Source: an uncultured Pelagibacteraceae bacterium (GTDB lineage: Bacteria > Pseudomonadota > Alphaproteobacteria > Pelagibacterales > Pelagibacteraceae). From it: 52,605 nt of DNA. A program made the translations under genes and the position numbers. Shown here piece by piece: positions 15,632-24,671 of the stretch (position 1 is its first letter; every line of letters starts with the position of its first letter). Below the pieces are notes generated by a model. The model ran no database searches, was not told where the DNA came from, and was given only the letters and a program-made list of their open reading frames with translations. Where the stretch lies: the NCBI GenBank assembly GCA_902522225.1, contig CABYUS010000004.1, positions 1-52,605 on the forward strand, given 5' to 3'.

Positions 15632-16667
15632 TTAATAATTGTCTATAATTGTCAATCTTTTTACTAATAAAATTATTAGTTAATTTAAATTTTTTATAAG
15701 ATCTTAATTGCAACTTTATTCTTAAGTTAGAATTTTTAATAAGTTTTTCAATAGCGTTTTTAACAGAATTTACTGTTAGATTATTTAAAATTATAGAATT
15801 AGGAGCAGCTTCTTTTAAACCACCTCTGTTTGATATTATTGTTGCGCAACCTTTGCTTGACGCTTCTAATGCAACTCGACCAAAAGGTTCATCCCATCTA
15901 GAGCAAACTACAGATATCTTTGATTTTGATAACCAATTTAAAACAGAACTATATTTTTGAAAACCTAGAATTTTAAGATTTTTATGATTAAAAGAAATAT
16001 TTTCACGAGGCTCATCACCAATAACTATAGACTTCCAAGAGCTATATTTATTTAATAATTGCACTATAGCGTTACCAAAAAGATCATAACCTTTTGATTT
16101 ATTTAACCTTCCAACAAATATAACTAAATTTTTTTTATTTTTAAAATTAACATAAGATTTTTCAGCACATTGATTTATGATTAAAAGTTTTTCTCTCTTC
16201 TCTTTGTTTAGAGTTAACCCTTTTAAAAACTGTTTTTTAGTCCATCTACTATTAAAGATAATTTTTTTTGTTTTTTTTAAAAGACTTATCTTTTTTGAAA
16301 CAGTATTGGAATTTTTCATATTATTGGGATTATTATGAAAATATAAAATTAAATTATCATTAATCTTATAAAGTTTATCAATATAATCAGGTCTATTATG
16401 AATTTCTATAAGATTAGATTTTTCTCTTAATTCACATTTTTTAAACTTTTCTAAATATGAATTTGTATTACTTTTAAAAAAATATTTTTTAAATGATAGA
16501 TTTAAATAATTTTTAAGAAGTTTTTTTTTAAATTTTGTATTACCAAAAATAACTATTTTTTTTTTAAATTTACTTAAAGAAACTGTATCCTTTACAAATA
16601 ATGAAACAGCTCCTGCATAATTTGGAGAGAAGTTTTCTTTATATGGAAGCAATATTGAAATTTTCAT
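15621..16667 (-). CDS. Glycosyltransferase family 4 protein
   Basis: A 348-residue GT-B fold sugar transferase. The N-terminal half starts MKISILLPYKENFSPNYAGA and has the IEIHNRPDY segment. The C-terminal nucleotide-sugar domain (about 180-340) shows IFVGRLNKSKGYDLFGNAI, then VVCSRWDEPFGRVALEASSKGCATIISNRGG, the E-x7-E motif typical of GT4. Probably adds a sugar to an envelope glycan or lipid, substrate unknown. It is very Lys/Asn-rich. It shares four bases with the upstream GIY-YIG gene. Confidence 0.87.
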   Translation of the reverse strand: MKISILLPYKENFSPNYAGAVSLFVKDTVSLSKFKKKIVIFGNTKFKKKLLKNYLNLSFKKYFFKSNTNSYLEKFKKCELREKSNLIEIHNRPDYIDKLYKINDNLILYFHNNPNNMKNSNTVSKKISLLKKTKKIIFNSRWTKKQFLKGLTLNKEKREKLLIINQCAEKSYVNFKNKKNLVIFVGRLNKSKGYDLFGNAIVQLLNKYSSWKSIVIGDEPRENISFNHKNLKILGFQKYSSVLNWLSKSKISVVCSRWDEPFGRVALEASSKGCATIISNRGGLKEAAPNSIILNNLTVNSVKNAIEKLIKNSNLRIKLQLRSYKKFKLTNNFISKKIDNYRQLLIKS

Positions 16668-16927
16668 TTAATTTTTTTTAAATAATTAATTTTGATTTTA
16701 TCTCTTAATTTTCGATTTTTTTTAAGCAAGTATTCATTTCTCATAGCTAAAGATTTACTATTATACATCTTCTTGTGAGCTAAAAACCATAATTTTCCCC
16801 TTGTGAATTTTGCACCTTTTGAATTGTTATGTAGCTCTAACCTTTTTTTTAAATCTGAAGTATAGCCAACGTATGATGTAACTCTTTCTTTATTAATAGA
16901 TACCAATAGATAAACATAATATCTCAT
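16664..16927 (-). CDS. GIY-YIG nuclease-domain protein (UPF0213 type)
   Basis: An 87-residue single-domain protein. The GIY-YIG core is written YYVYLLV ... SYVGYTSDLKKRLELHN, followed by the KGAKFTRGKLWFLAHKKM strand and the AMRNEYLLKKNRKLRDK helix. The catalytic Tyr pair, Arg and Glu of the fold are present. Such small proteins are widespread, and their substrate and cellular role are poorly known. It lies just downstream of tRNA-Glu on the same strand and overlaps the glycosyltransferase start by four bases. Confidence 0.85.
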   Translation of the reverse strand: MRYYVYLLVSINKERVTSYVGYTSDLKKRLELHNNSKGAKFTRGKLWFLAHKKMYNSKSLAMRNEYLLKKNRKLRDKIKINYLKKIK

Positions 16928-16930
16928 ATT

Positions 16931-17005
16931 TGGCGGTCCCTAGGGGAATCGAACCCCTCTTTCATGGATGAAAACCATGTGTCCTAACCGATAGACGAAG
17001 GGACC
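16931..17005 (-). tRNA. tRNA-Glu (UUC)
   Basis: The minus strand folds as a complete cloverleaf: acceptor GGTCCCT paired with AGGGACC, anticodon stem CATGG/CCATG with loop TTTTCAT (anticodon TTC), and T arm GGGGTTCGATTCCCC. Discriminator G is followed by a genomically encoded CCA. 75 bases including CCA. It lies between glpX and the GIY-YIG gene. Confidence 0.97.
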
Positions 17006-17040
17006 AAAGAACGCTTTTGTATTGTAATTATTGTATTTAA

Positions 17041-17985
17041 TCAAGTGGCAGGAACCTCTTTTTTTACAACATTAATTAAAGTATTTTTGCATGTCACTAA
17101 TGTTTCAGTAATAAATTTTCCTTCATTAAGAATTACACCATTCACATGTTCGTTTTTTGTTATACCGGTAGCACAAAAAATTGAATCGCCTTTTACAATG
17201 TCTTTAAGATCATATTTTTTATTTAAATCAGTGATACCCATATTTTTTGCACGTTTTTTATCTTCATCGGTTTCAAATAAAAACCTGCCTTGAAATTTGC
17301 AATTATAGGCATCTAAAGCAGAGGCTGCTAATACGCCTTCTGGTCCACCACCAATACCAAAATATGCATCAACATTGTATTTTTTATTTGTTACTAGTAG
17401 CGCTCCAGATACATCACCGTCTGTTATTAATTTAACATTGACATGAATTTTTTTTAATTTTTCAATAATATCAGCATGTCTTGGTCTGTCTAAAACGCAT
17501 ATTGTTATTTGATTTAATTCTTTTTTTTTGGAATCTGCAATATTTTTAACATTTTTTTCAATATCAAAATCTAAATCAGTAGCATCAAACGGAACGTCTG
17601 CTGAAACAGCTAATTTATTCATATATGTTTCTGGAGCATGAAATAAATCACCTTTTTTTGAAACAGCCATTACGGATAAAGCTCCGGGAAGATTTTTTGC
17701 CGCAAAGTTCGTACCTTCTAAAGGATCAACTGCTATATCTAATCTAGGGCCATTCCCGGTTCCTAATTTTTCTCCTATATAAAGCATTGGCGCTTCATCA
17801 AGTTCACCCTCTCCTATTACAACCTTACCATCGATGTCTAAGAGATTTAAATTTTTTCTCATCTCGTCTGTAGCTGCTTTATCTGCCAAATTTTTATCGT
17901 TTTTTCCTAGATATTTAAAACAACTAATAGCTGCTTTACTGGTAATATTAACAAAACTATTAATAAGATTTTTATTAAAACTCAT
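17041..17985 (-). CDS. glpX: Fructose-1,6-bisphosphatase class II
   Basis: Dephosphorylates fructose-1,6-bisphosphate in gluconeogenesis (in some bacteria also sedoheptulose bisphosphate). The 314 residues carry the GlpX signature: DKAATDEMR, VVIGEGELDEAPMLYIGEKLG, the metal-binding AVDPLEGTNFAAKNLPGALSVMA, and later DGDVSGALL and GIGGGPEGVLAA. Length is normal (about 315-335). It follows the SbmA/BacA-type transporter gene with no spacer. In alphaproteobacteria glpX often sits next to homoserine dehydrogenase, but here the two are 6 kb apart. Confidence 0.95.
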   Translation of the reverse strand: MSFNKNLINSFVNITSKAAISCFKYLGKNDKNLADKAATDEMRKNLNLLDIDGKVVIGEGELDEAPMLYIGEKLGTGNGPRLDIAVDPLEGTNFAAKNLPGALSVMAVSKKGDLFHAPETYMNKLAVSADVPFDATDLDFDIEKNVKNIADSKKKELNQITICVLDRPRHADIIEKLKKIHVNVKLITDGDVSGALLVTNKKYNVDAYFGIGGGPEGVLAASALDAYNCKFQGRFLFETDEDKKRAKNMGITDLNKKYDLKDIVKGDSIFCATGITKNEHVNGVILNEGKFITETLVTCKNTLINVVKKEVPAT

Positions 17986-18978
17986 TTAAATTATAATTTT
18001 ATCATTTTCTTTTGCATTTAATTTAGCTTCAAATTCTCTCAATCTTTTCCATACAGATATTAACTCTACAATTGTCGACCAACTTTTAACTAAATATTGT
18101 AACGATCCTTCTACTCTACCAAAAGCTCTTGTTATTTGTTGTACGAATCCTAAAGTTATTGCACCTGTTACAATTGTTGGTGCTAATGCTAAGTATGGTA
18201 CAATTACCATACCTTGAAAGTAACTCCATTTTACCGTATTAAAATATAAATAATGAAAATAAGATTTAAAATGTATACCTCTCACCCTATCATATAATTG
18301 TCCTATAGTTGGTGGAGCTGCTCTGATAGGACTCTCTTCACCTAGAACAAGTTCTTTTCTATATCCAGCTTCTTCTTTTTGAATATCATACTCTATACCG
18401 GGTAATCTTATTCCAACTGCAGCAAGTAACAATGTACCACCTAGGGCTGATAGTATAGCCACCCATACCAATGCGTGATCAACCTCTCCTATCCACGGTA
18501 GAACGTTTACTTGTTTTGATAGACCCCACAAAATTGGTGTAAATGCTACTAGGGTCATTAAACTATCCAAAAGTCCTGTTCCTAAACCTTCCATAATTCT
18601 TGCAAATTTTAATGTATCTTCTTGAACTCTTTGAGATGCACCTTCAGTCAATCTAGCATTTAACCATTGTTCATGATAATAATCAGCCATCGAGGTTCTC
18701 CATCTAAAAACCCAATGACTTGTAAAAAAACCTGTGAGAACAGCAATTATAATCCAACCACCAGCAATTTTTGCAAAAGTAAAAAGATATGCAATAAATT
18801 CTGTTTCAGTTACAGAATTTGGTGTGGTTAAGGCCTTTTGCAAAGTGTCATAAAAATCTCCAAACCATTCGTTAATTTTTACATCTAATTGGACCTGATA
18901 CCATGTGGAGACAAGTATTAGAATTGATCCACCAATACTCCAAGGGAACCAGTTTTTATTAGTAAAAAATTTAAACAT
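17986..18978 (-). CDS. SbmA/BacA-like peptide transporter, N-terminally short
   Basis: Inner-membrane protein of the SbmA/BacA family, which in enterics and rhizobia imports peptides (microcins, NCR peptides) using the proton gradient. Family motifs are clear: NEWFGDFYDTLQKAL, SHWVFRWRTSMADYYHEQW, GASQRVQEDTLKFA, VGIRLPGIEYDIQKEEAGYRKELVLGEE, and SYFHYLYFN. The C-terminus has GSLQYLVKSWSTIVELISVWKRLREFE. At 330 residues it lacks about the first 80 residues of E. coli SbmA (406), including the first helices. No ATPase domain is fused or adjacent. It is notably less AT-rich than its neighbours. The start overlaps the NDUFS4-like gene by one base. Confidence 0.9.
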   Translation of the reverse strand: MFKFFTNKNWFPWSIGGSILILVSTWYQVQLDVKINEWFGDFYDTLQKALTTPNSVTETEFIAYLFTFAKIAGGWIIIAVLTGFFTSHWVFRWRTSMADYYHEQWLNARLTEGASQRVQEDTLKFARIMEGLGTGLLDSLMTLVAFTPILWGLSKQVNVLPWIGEVDHALVWVAILSALGGTLLLAAVGIRLPGIEYDIQKEEAGYRKELVLGEESPIRAAPPTIGQLYDRVRGIHFKSYFHYLYFNTVKWSYFQGMVIVPYLALAPTIVTGAITLGFVQQITRAFGRVEGSLQYLVKSWSTIVELISVWKRLREFEAKLNAKENDKIII

Positions 18979-19259
18979 TATTTAATAAAATTATCAGAAT
19001 ATGATTTTTTAATAATTTTTCTTTTGTTAGGTTCAATTATCTCATAATTAATTTTATTTTTTTTGGCATATTCGATAGCATTACCTTTATCATCAAATTC
19101 AAGTTTAACTTCAGACATAGTGTCCGATGAGCTCTCCCATCCCATTAATGGATTAACATTTTTGTCTTTTGTATAAAATTCAAGTATCCATTTATCATAT
19201 TTAGCAAGCCCTGATTGTGTTGCAGTTTTAGATGGTTTGTAAATTTTAGCTTTTTTCAT
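18978..19259 (-). CDS. NDUFS4-like NADH dehydrogenase (complex I) accessory subunit
   Basis: A 93-residue homologue of the mitochondrial complex I 18-kDa subunit NDUFS4 (ETC complex I subunit family), a supernumerary subunit found in alphaproteobacteria. The family layout is [46 protein letters not shown], then [17 protein letters not shown] and the terminal KSYSDNF. I start at the ATG at 19257-19259. An in-frame upstream ATG at 19305-19307 lies inside the tRNA-Pro gene and adds residues that are only tRNA sequence. The gene directly follows tRNA-Pro, as often seen in alphaproteobacteria. Confidence 0.93.
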   Translation of the reverse strand: MKKAKIYKPSKTATQSGLAKYDKWILEFYTKDKNVNPLMGWESSSDTMSEVKLEFDDKGNAIEYAKKNKINYEIIEPNKRKIIKKSYSDNFIK

Positions 19260-19263
19260 AAAA

Positions 19264-19340
<77 letters not shown>

Positions 19341-19433
19341 ATTTTGAAACTATTACAGCAAATATTACTTTTTTAAAAGGATAAAGAGATCAAAATTAAA
19401 GAATTTTCACTAGAATCTGATATAAAACATTTA

Positions 19434-19889
19434 ATGATACTCAGTTGTCCTTCTTGTAAAAAAAAATTCAATCTAGACATCTCTTTAATACCCGAAGAAG
19501 GTAGATTATTGCAATGTGGTACCTGCGATCATAAATGGCATTACTCATTACCCCTAGATACTAAAACTAGTAATGAGAATATTTCACCAAAAGTATCTGT
19601 GTCAAAAATTGATAATGATTTTGTCGAGAATGAAGTTGAGACAAAAAATGTTATAGAGAGTGAAATTAATGAATCAATTAATAATAATGTAATAGATAAA
19701 AAACATAGTAATATATCAATTTTATCAATCTTATCTTTATCGATTATAAGTTTCTTAGCGCTGATAATATTGTTAGACACATTTAAGTATCAGATTGAAA
19801 TAATTATACCTAATTTTAATAGTTATCTGAATAATCTATATGTTACGATAAATGATATTTACTTATTTTTAATTGATCTTATAAGATAA
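19434..19889 (+). CDS. MJ0042-type zinc-ribbon, single-pass membrane protein
   Basis: The 151 residues open with a zinc ribbon, ILSCPSCKKKFNL and LLQCGTCDHKW, where Cys5, Cys8, Cys28 and Cys31 form a CxxC...CxxC site. A polar Glu/Asn/Val linker follows, then a membrane helix at about 97-117 (ILSILSLSIISFLALIILL). The ribbon is the N-terminal domain seen in many alpha- and deltaproteobacterial membrane proteins of unknown role. In relatives a larger DUF3426-like C-terminal part may follow the helix; here only about 35 residues remain. The stop is three bases before nhaA. Confidence 0.82.
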   Translation: MILSCPSCKKKFNLDISLIPEEGRLLQCGTCDHKWHYSLPLDTKTSNENISPKVSVSKIDNDFVENEVETKNVIESEINESINNNVIDKKHSNISILSILSLSIISFLALIILLDTFKYQIEIIIPNFNSYLNNLYVTINDIYLFLIDLIR

Positions 19890-19892
19890 ATC

Positions 19893-21065
19893 ATGATTAA
19901 TTATATTTCAGCACCTTTTAAATGGTTTTTTAAACTTGAAGCAGCAAGTGGTCTTATTTTATTAATTAGCGCAATTATTGCTTTAATTGTAAGCAATTCA
20001 TCATTGTCTGAATTATATTTTGATACATTAAATAAGTATTTATTTATTGGTGTAAATAATTTTGGATTAAAATTAAGTGTTTTACACTGGATAAATGATG
20101 CATTAATGGCAATCTTCTTTTTCTTCGTTACATTAGAAATTAAAAGAGAGTTCCTTCAAGGAGAGTTATCATCAAAAAAGCAAGCTATTTTACCAATTGT
20201 TGGAGCCGTTGGTGGAATGTTGGTTCCTGCGTTAATATATATTATAATCAATTTTAATACCCCAAATACACTTAATGGATGGGCTATACCTTCAGCAACA
20301 GATATTGCTTTTTCTATTGGGATATTATCTTTACTAGGATCAAGAGTTCCATTGTCATTAAAAGTTTTTCTAACAGCTCTTGCAATTATTGATGATCTTG
20401 GTGCAATTGTAATTATTGCATTTTTCTATTCTGGTGATTTAAGTATTAAATATCTAGCTTTGATGTTGCTATCTTTTATATTACTTCTTGCATTAAATAA
20501 ATATTCAATAAAAAAATTTATACCTTATTTATTAATTGGATTATTTCTTTGGTTTTTTACTTATAAATCTGGAATACATGCAACAATAGCAGGTGTATTA
20601 TTAGCTGCTTGCATTCCCCATAGAAAAAAAGATCATGATTTTTCTTTATTGGTAAAAATAGAACATGCTATTAGTCCTTATGTTGCTTTCTTTATAATGC
20701 CATTATTCGCGTTTGCTAATGCCGGTGTTTCACTAACAGGATTATCTTTTTCCTCTTTACTTATGCCGGTGCCACTAGGAATACTGTTAGGTTTATTTAT
20801 CGGAAAACAGTTTGGAGTATTTGTATTTTCATATGCTTCAATAAAGTTTGGTTTTGCTGATATGCCAAATAAATCTAATTTATTAAGTTTTTATGCAGTT
20901 GGTGTATTAACAGGAATTGGTTTCACAATGAGTTTATTCGTTGGAAATTTAGCTTTTGCTAATGATATGCAGTATATAGATGGTGTAAAGATTGGTGTTT
21001 TATCAGGATCTTTACTTTCAACATTATTTGGATATTTGTTGCTATTAATTTCAACAAAAAAATAA
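19893..21065 (+). CDS. nhaA: Na+/H+ antiporter NhaA
   Basis: Exchanges internal Na+ for external protons, giving salt and pH homeostasis. The 390 residues match the family length and contain the expected 12 helices. Typical elements are FFFVTLEIKREFLQGELSS, PSATDIAFSIGILSLLGSRVP, and ALAIIDDLGAIVIIAFFYS, whose adjacent Asp-Asp residues are the ion-binding pair, plus VLTGIGFTMSLFVGNLAF. Together with the proton pyrophosphatase it suits a marine, sodium-exposed lifestyle. Confidence 0.96.
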   Translation: MINYISAPFKWFFKLEAASGLILLISAIIALIVSNSSLSELYFDTLNKYLFIGVNNFGLKLSVLHWINDALMAIFFFFVTLEIKREFLQGELSSKKQAILPIVGAVGGMLVPALIYIIINFNTPNTLNGWAIPSATDIAFSIGILSLLGSRVPLSLKVFLTALAIIDDLGAIVIIAFFYSGDLSIKYLALMLLSFILLLALNKYSIKKFIPYLLIGLFLWFFTYKSGIHATIAGVLLAACIPHRKKDHDFSLLVKIEHAISPYVAFFIMPLFAFANAGVSLTGLSFSSLLMPVPLGILLGLFIGKQFGVFVFSYASIKFGFADMPNKSNLLSFYAVGVLTGIGFTMSLFVGNLAFANDMQYIDGVKIGVLSGSLLSTLFGYLLLLISTKK

Positions 21066-21074
21066 TTTTTTTAA

Positions 21075-21632
21075 TTGACTAAATTTAAAAAAATTATTTG
21101 TATTATTTTTATGGTTTTATTTTTTAATAAATCTTCGGCTAATTATAAGACACTCTTTTATGACTATAAATTAAATGATATTGACGGAAAGGTAATAGAA
21201 TTATCAAAATATAAAGATAATGCAGTTTTATTAGTAAACGTTGCAAGTAATTGTGGTTTCACAAAACAATATGCTGATTTACAATTAATTTGGAATAATT
21301 ATAAAAATAAAGGTCTAGTAGTTATTGGTGTTCCATCAAATCAATTTGGAAGTCAAGAACCGGGCTCTAATGAAGATATTAAAGAATTTTGTAAAGTAAA
21401 TTTTAATGTAACCTTTCCTATGACAGACAAAATTAATGTAAAAGGTAATAATGCTCATCCAATATATAAATGGGCAGCTGAAAATTATGGGAAATCTGCT
21501 ATTCCAAAATGGAATTTTCATAAAATATTAATTGATAAAGAGGGTAAAGTTTTTAATACTTATTCATCATTTACAAAACCAACAGCAAATAAAATAACAA
21601 AAGATATTGAGCAAATTTTAAATATTGAATGA
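21075..21632 (+). CDS. Secreted glutathione peroxidase (Cys type)
   Basis: Reduces peroxides using glutathione or thioredoxin. The 185 residues have a likely signal peptide (KKIICIIFMVLFFNKSSA), so the enzyme probably works in the periplasm. The catalytic tetrad is complete: Cys60 (NVASNCGFT), Gln90 (GVPSNQFG), Trp146 and Asn147 (PKWNFHK). Cys replaces the selenocysteine of animal enzymes. The start is TTG at 21075; the first ATG downstream (Met13) would remove the charged part of the signal peptide. The 3' end overlaps the convergent MBL hydrolase gene by 15 bases. Confidence 0.92.
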   Translation: MTKFKKIICIIFMVLFFNKSSANYKTLFYDYKLNDIDGKVIELSKYKDNAVLLVNVASNCGFTKQYADLQLIWNNYKNKGLVVIGVPSNQFGSQEPGSNEDIKEFCKVNFNVTFPMTDKINVKGNNAHPIYKWAAENYGKSAIPKWNFHKILIDKEGKVFNTYSSFTKPTANKITKDIEQILNIE

Positions 21633-22382
21633 CAATCCATCGTAAGCTGGAAATACATTCATAGGTAGTTTTTTTTTAATTTTTACATAATCAATGTCGT
21701 TATGTAAATTTGTGAGTATAGTTTTTTTAGGTTTAATAATCTTAATTAATTCCAATACATCAGATAAATTGAAATGTGATGGATGAAAATTATATCTTAA
21801 GCAATCAATAACAAAATATTTTAAATTTTTAAATCTATTTAGGTCTTTATTAAAAATTTTATTTACGTCTGGTGCATAAGCACAAGTTTTATTAATTATA
21901 TAAGCATTACTTTTAATTAACCCATGTTTTACAGGAACACTAATTATATGTATTCCTTTATCTATAATCATTTTTTTTCTTAAATTAAAAAATTTTAATG
22001 TTGCTGGATAATCTTTAGTGTCATCAAAACAATATTCAAATGAATTATAAAGATATTTTTTTGTGATATAATCTCCATATACGGGAATTTTTTTTCTATT
22101 TTTTAGATAAAAAACTCTTAATTCATTAATACCATGAGTTTGATCTGCGTGATGATGGGTATAAAAAACATGATCAATATTTTTTATTTTATTTTTAAGA
22201 AGTTGCGATTTTAAATCAGGTGAAGTATCAAAGATAATATTAATATTATTTATAGTCAACAATGCTGAGCATCTAGTTCTATAATTTTTTTTATTTTTTG
22301 GATCACAATTTCCAAAGTAACCATCTATTCTTGGAACACCAAGTGAGCTACCACAGCCCAAAATAGTAAATTTAGCAGTCAT
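21618..22382 (-). CDS. MBL-fold metallo-hydrolase, PhnP-like
   Basis: A 254-residue beta-lactamase-fold hydrolase. It starts FTILGCGSSLGVPRIDGYFGNCDP, has the metal-binding HHHADQTHG motif at about residues 75-83, a later VKHGLIKSN histidine and DCLRYNFHPSHFNLSDVLE near the C-terminus. This arrangement matches the PhnP/cyclic phosphodiesterase branch. In alphaproteobacteria a gene of this type regularly follows metG-tatD, and its physiological substrate there is unknown. It overlaps tatD by four bases. Confidence 0.87.
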   Translation of the reverse strand: MTAKFTILGCGSSLGVPRIDGYFGNCDPKNKKNYRTRCSALLTINNINIIFDTSPDLKSQLLKNKIKNIDHVFYTHHHADQTHGINELRVFYLKNRKKIPVYGDYITKKYLYNSFEYCFDDTKDYPATLKFFNLRKKMIIDKGIHIISVPVKHGLIKSNAYIINKTCAYAPDVNKIFNKDLNRFKNLKYFVIDCLRYNFHPSHFNLSDVLELIKIIKPKKTILTNLHNDIDYVKIKKKLPMNVFPAYDGLSFNI

Positions 22383-23140
22383 TTTAGAAATAAAGAATTA
22401 AAGTTTTTAGTTGTATGATTATCCATTGTGTTAAGATCAACATCTTTTAAAGCTGATAATTTTTCCAAAGTGTATTTAACGAAGCTAGGTTCGTTCTTCT
22501 TGCCACGCATAGGAACGGGTGCCAAAAAGGGACTATCAGTTTCTACTAATAGTTTTTCAAGAGGAATTTTGCTAAATGTTTCTTGTAATTCTTTGCTATT
22601 TTTAAAAGTAATGATTCCAGAAGCAGAAAAATAAGCGTTTAACGTCATTAATTTACGTGCAAAAAACAGTGATCCAGTGAAACAGTGCATTAAAATTTTA
22701 AGATTAGAATTTTTATAATCATTTAAAATGTCAAATGTTTCATTTTCTGCATTTCTTGAATGAACAATTATTGGTTTATTAAGTTCTATTGATGCTTCAA
22801 TATGATTAATAAAGCTATCTATTTGTTTACTTCTCAAACTATTATCGTAATAAAAATCTAACCCACTTTCACCAATACCGATGATTTTATTATTAGTATT
22901 TGCCATTTGAATGATCTTACTTTTTGCTAAAAATTCATTTTCTGCATCATGAGGATGAATACCGAATGTTGCATACACATCAGGATACTTATTTATAAAT
23001 TTTAAAATATTTTCATAGCTTTTAGTATTAGTGCAAATTGTTAATAATTTTTTTACTCCAATATTTTTGGCTCTAATAATGACATTATCTAAATCACTAA
23101 GTAGTGGCTCATGATCTAGGTGACAATGTGAATCAATCAT
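22379..23140 (-). CDS. TatD family metal-dependent hydrolase (DNase)
   Basis: A 253-residue TIM-barrel hydrolase. It has the initial metal-binding MIDSHCHLDHEPLLSDLD, FGIHPHDAENE, IGIGESGLDFYYD, IVHSRNAENET, LMHCFTGSLFFARKL and the final LLVETDSPFLAPVPMRGKKNEP, the full set of TatD signatures. Members act as 3'-5' exonucleases in DNA repair and turnover. Position directly after metG is conserved across alphaproteobacteria. It overlaps both neighbours by a few bases, so it is part of a tight operon. Confidence 0.94.
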   Translation of the reverse strand: MIDSHCHLDHEPLLSDLDNVIIRAKNIGVKKLLTICTNTKSYENILKFINKYPDVYATFGIHPHDAENEFLAKSKIIQMANTNNKIIGIGESGLDFYYDNSLRSKQIDSFINHIEASIELNKPIIVHSRNAENETFDILNDYKNSNLKILMHCFTGSLFFARKLMTLNAYFSASGIITFKNSKELQETFSKIPLEKLLVETDSPFLAPVPMRGKKNEPSFVKYTLEKLSALKDVDLNTMDNHTTKNFNSLFLK

Positions 23141-24671
23141 TTTTTTCTATTTTTTTAAATAGTATACCTATTTTTTTTAATTTTGCTTTAGGCTTAAGAA
23201 AATCATTATTCAATATTGATTCATAAGATAAATCAGTTTCATTTATATCAAAAATACTTAATACTTTTAATGAGGTATCTGGAATTATTGGATACAAAAG
23301 AACAGAAATTTTTCTAATTAGCTCTAATGATACATATAAAATAGTATTTAATCGTTCTAAATCATCTTTTTTATTCCAAGGCTCTTGATCATTAAAGTAT
23401 TTATTTGCAGAGAATAATTGGTTTACAATAAAATTTATATAATAATTAATATTTTGGTTATCTATTTCATTTAACAGATTATTATAATTTTCTTTAAAAT
23501 TATTTAAAATATTATTATCCTCAATTGTTAAATTATATTTATTTGGTACTTCTAACTTTAAATTTTTATCTAAAAAAGAAATTACACGCTGGCACAAATT
23601 TCCATAGTTATTAGCTAAGTCACTATTAATACATTTAACTAATTGATCTCTTGAAATATTTCCATCATTTCCAAAAGAAACTTCTTTAATTAAATAATAT
23701 CTTAATGGGTCTAGTCCATATTCCTTAATTATATCCATTGGATCAAGAATATTACCTTTTGATTTTGACATTTTTTCTTCGCCAGATAAAATCCAACCGT
23801 GACCATAAACTTTTTTTGGTGGCTTTATGTTTGCCGCAAGAAGAAAAGCTGGCCAAAAAATTGCATGAAATCTTAGTATATCCTTACCGATTAAATGTAA
23901 CGATGCAGGCCAAAATTTTTTATATAAATTATTTGAAGTATCAGGATAATTTAGTGCACTTAAATAATTTGTAAGAGCATCTAACCAAACATAGATTGTG
24001 TGATTTTCATTAGAGGGTACTTTAATACCCCACTTAAGAGATTTTCGACTAATTGATAGATCTTTTAGGCCGCTTTTTACAAAACTTAGAACTTCATTTC
24101 TTCTTGATTCAGGCAAGATAAAATTTGGATTTTCATTATAGAAATCTAATAGCTTATTTTGCCATTTAGAAAGTCTAAAAAAATACGACTCCTCTTCTAC
24201 CCATTCAACCTTAGAACCTGATGATTTGGACAATTTGATATTATTAACTATTTCAATTTCATCATCGCTATAAAAAGCCTCATCAGATACAGAATACCAA
24301 CCTGAATATTTAGACAAATAAATCTCATCATTTTCTTCAAGTTTTTTCCACAAAGAATTAACAGCTTTAAAATGTCTTTTTTCAGTTGTTCTTATAAAGT
24401 CATCATTAGTAAGATTTAAGGTTTTAGAAAGATTTTGAAAATTTTTACTTATCAAATCACAAAAAACTTTTGGTTTTAAATTTTGTGACTCTGCTGCTCT
24501 TTGAATTTTTTGACCGTGCTCATCAGTACCGGTTAAAAAAAAAACTTTATATCCATTTATTCTTTTAAATCTTGCAAAAAAATCTGCTATAATACTCGAA
24601 TAAGCATGACCCATGTGAGGTTTTGCTGAAGGATAATATATAGGTGTAGTAATATAAAAATTTTTATCCAT
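23133..24671 (-). CDS. metG: Methionyl-tRNA synthetase
   Basis: Charges tRNA-Met. The 512 residues start YITTPIYYPSAKPHMGHAYSSIIADFFARF, with HMGH as the class I HIGH motif. TGTDEHGQKIQRAA follows, and the KMSKS loop occurs as EEKMSKSKGNILDPMD at about residues 296-311. The anticodon-binding helical domain follows to the C-terminus. There is no C-terminal tRNA-binding extension, as in other alphaproteobacteria. It overlaps holB and tatD by eight bases on each side. Confidence 0.97.
   Translation of the reverse strand: MDKNFYITTPIYYPSAKPHMGHAYSSIIADFFARFKRINGYKVFFLTGTDEHGQKIQRAAESQNLKPKVFCDLISKNFQNLSKTLNLTNDDFIRTTEKRHFKAVNSLWKKLEENDEIYLSKYSGWYSVSDEAFYSDDEIEIVNNIKLSKSSGSKVEWVEEESYFFRLSKWQNKLLDFYNENPNFILPESRRNEVLSFVKSGLKDLSISRKSLKWGIKVPSNENHTIYVWLDALTNYLSALNYPDTSNNLYKKFWPASLHLIGKDILRFHAIFWPAFLLAANIKPPKKVYGHGWILSGEEKMSKSKGNILDPMDIIKEYGLDPLRYYLIKEVSFGNDGNISRDQLVKCINSDLANNYGNLCQRVISFLDKNLKLEVPNKYNLTIEDNNILNNFKENYNNLLNEIDNQNINYYINFIVNQLFSANKYFNDQEPWNKKDDLERLNTILYVSLELIRKISVLLYPIIPDTSLKVLSIFDINETDLSYESILNNDFLKPKAKLKKIGILFKKIEKND

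Noticed and set aside
14714-17005. Genomic island inserted in tRNA-Glu by the nearby recombinase
   Set aside because: The tRNA is complete and I found no second copy of its 3' end (GGTCCCTAGGGG region) to the left; no cargo genes typical of islands are present.
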